Shown here one piece after another: positions 61,236 through 64,000 of a stretch of 64,000 nt of DNA. Position 1 is the first letter of the stretch. Every line of letters starts with the position of its first letter. The notes beneath the pieces are model-generated. The model searched no databases and had not been told where the DNA came from. It worked only from the letters and a program-made list of their open reading frames with translations. The DNA is from Mesorhizobium sp. AR07 (GTDB lineage: Bacteria > Pseudomonadota > Alphaproteobacteria > Rhizobiales > Rhizobiaceae), in contig NZ_CP080525.1 in the NCBI RefSeq assembly GCF_024746815.1, forward strand, positions 868,001 through 932,000, read 5' to 3'. The position numbers and the translations under genes are program-made.

Positions 61236-64000
<2,765 letters not shown>

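Overview
The window looks like chromosomal DNA of a Rhizobiales alphaproteobacterium, most likely Mesorhizobium or a close relative. The signs are the high GC content, the gene orders tpiA-secG-(LDT)-pyrG and trpD-trpC-moaC-moeA...lexA, two L,D-transpeptidases, an alphaproteobacterial LexA box (GAAC-N7-GAAC), sigma-EcfG type promoters and three large palindromic intergenic repeats of the kind scattered through Mesorhizobium genomes. Genus assignment is inference.

Layout. 1-10 kb: end of a membrane protein, a periplasmic L,D-transpeptidase, a divergent SDR/TetR pair, a rhodanese, a divergent hydrolase/MarR pair with two palindromic operators, a PPOX flavoprotein, a DUF971 protein, moaA, two small secreted proteins and a frameshifted EamA transporter gene. 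10-16 kb: mobA-mobB, a polar amino-acid ABC importer without its ATPase, a 3-hydroxyisobutyrate-dehydrogenase-like oxidoreductase, an AlkD-like protein and a GNAT acetyltransferase. 16-26.5 kb: an unrecognised 451-aa protein, a DUF3299 protein, an Lrp regulator, a GST-UDG pair, a membrane-anchored nuclease, a histidine kinase, cobT, a DUF1289/aspartic-protease pair and dusA.

26.5-34.6 kb is an accessory, partly decayed region. It starts at the 5' end of dusA, a known integration site, with a broken tyrosine recombinase. Next come the remains of a Csu-type chaperone-usher pilus locus, with the usher fused by deletion to half of an L,D-transpeptidase gene. Then come very short membrane-protein genes, two DUF3606-like genes, a haloacid-dehalogenase-like alpha/beta hydrolase, an HWE kinase/response-regulator pair, an NTF2-like protein and a DUF982 protein. 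At least three of these transcription units have GGAAC-N16/17-(C/G)GTT promoters, so part of the region probably belongs to the general stress regulon.

34.6-44.3 kb: a seven-gene peptide uptake and hydrolysis operon (aminopeptidase, iminopeptidase-like hydrolase, SBP, two permeases, two ATPases) divergent from a LysR regulator. The LysR gene abuts a truncated NCS1 permease and a 146-bp palindromic repeat. 44.4-55 kb: housekeeping genes (DUF1697, pyrG, a second L,D-transpeptidase, secG, tpiA, ppiD-like, trpD, trpC, moaC, moeA).

55-60 kb: a tryptophan catabolic cluster between moeA and lexA. It encodes an alpha/beta-hydrolase formamidase candidate, an aminobenzoate-CoA-ligase-like enzyme, tryptophan 2,3-dioxygenase and kynureninase, which together predict Trp -> N-formylkynurenine -> kynurenine -> anthranilate -> anthraniloyl-CoA. 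60-64 kb: lexA with its own operator, a convergent comEC-like gene and the start of gltX.

All identifications come from reading motifs and context; no database search was run.
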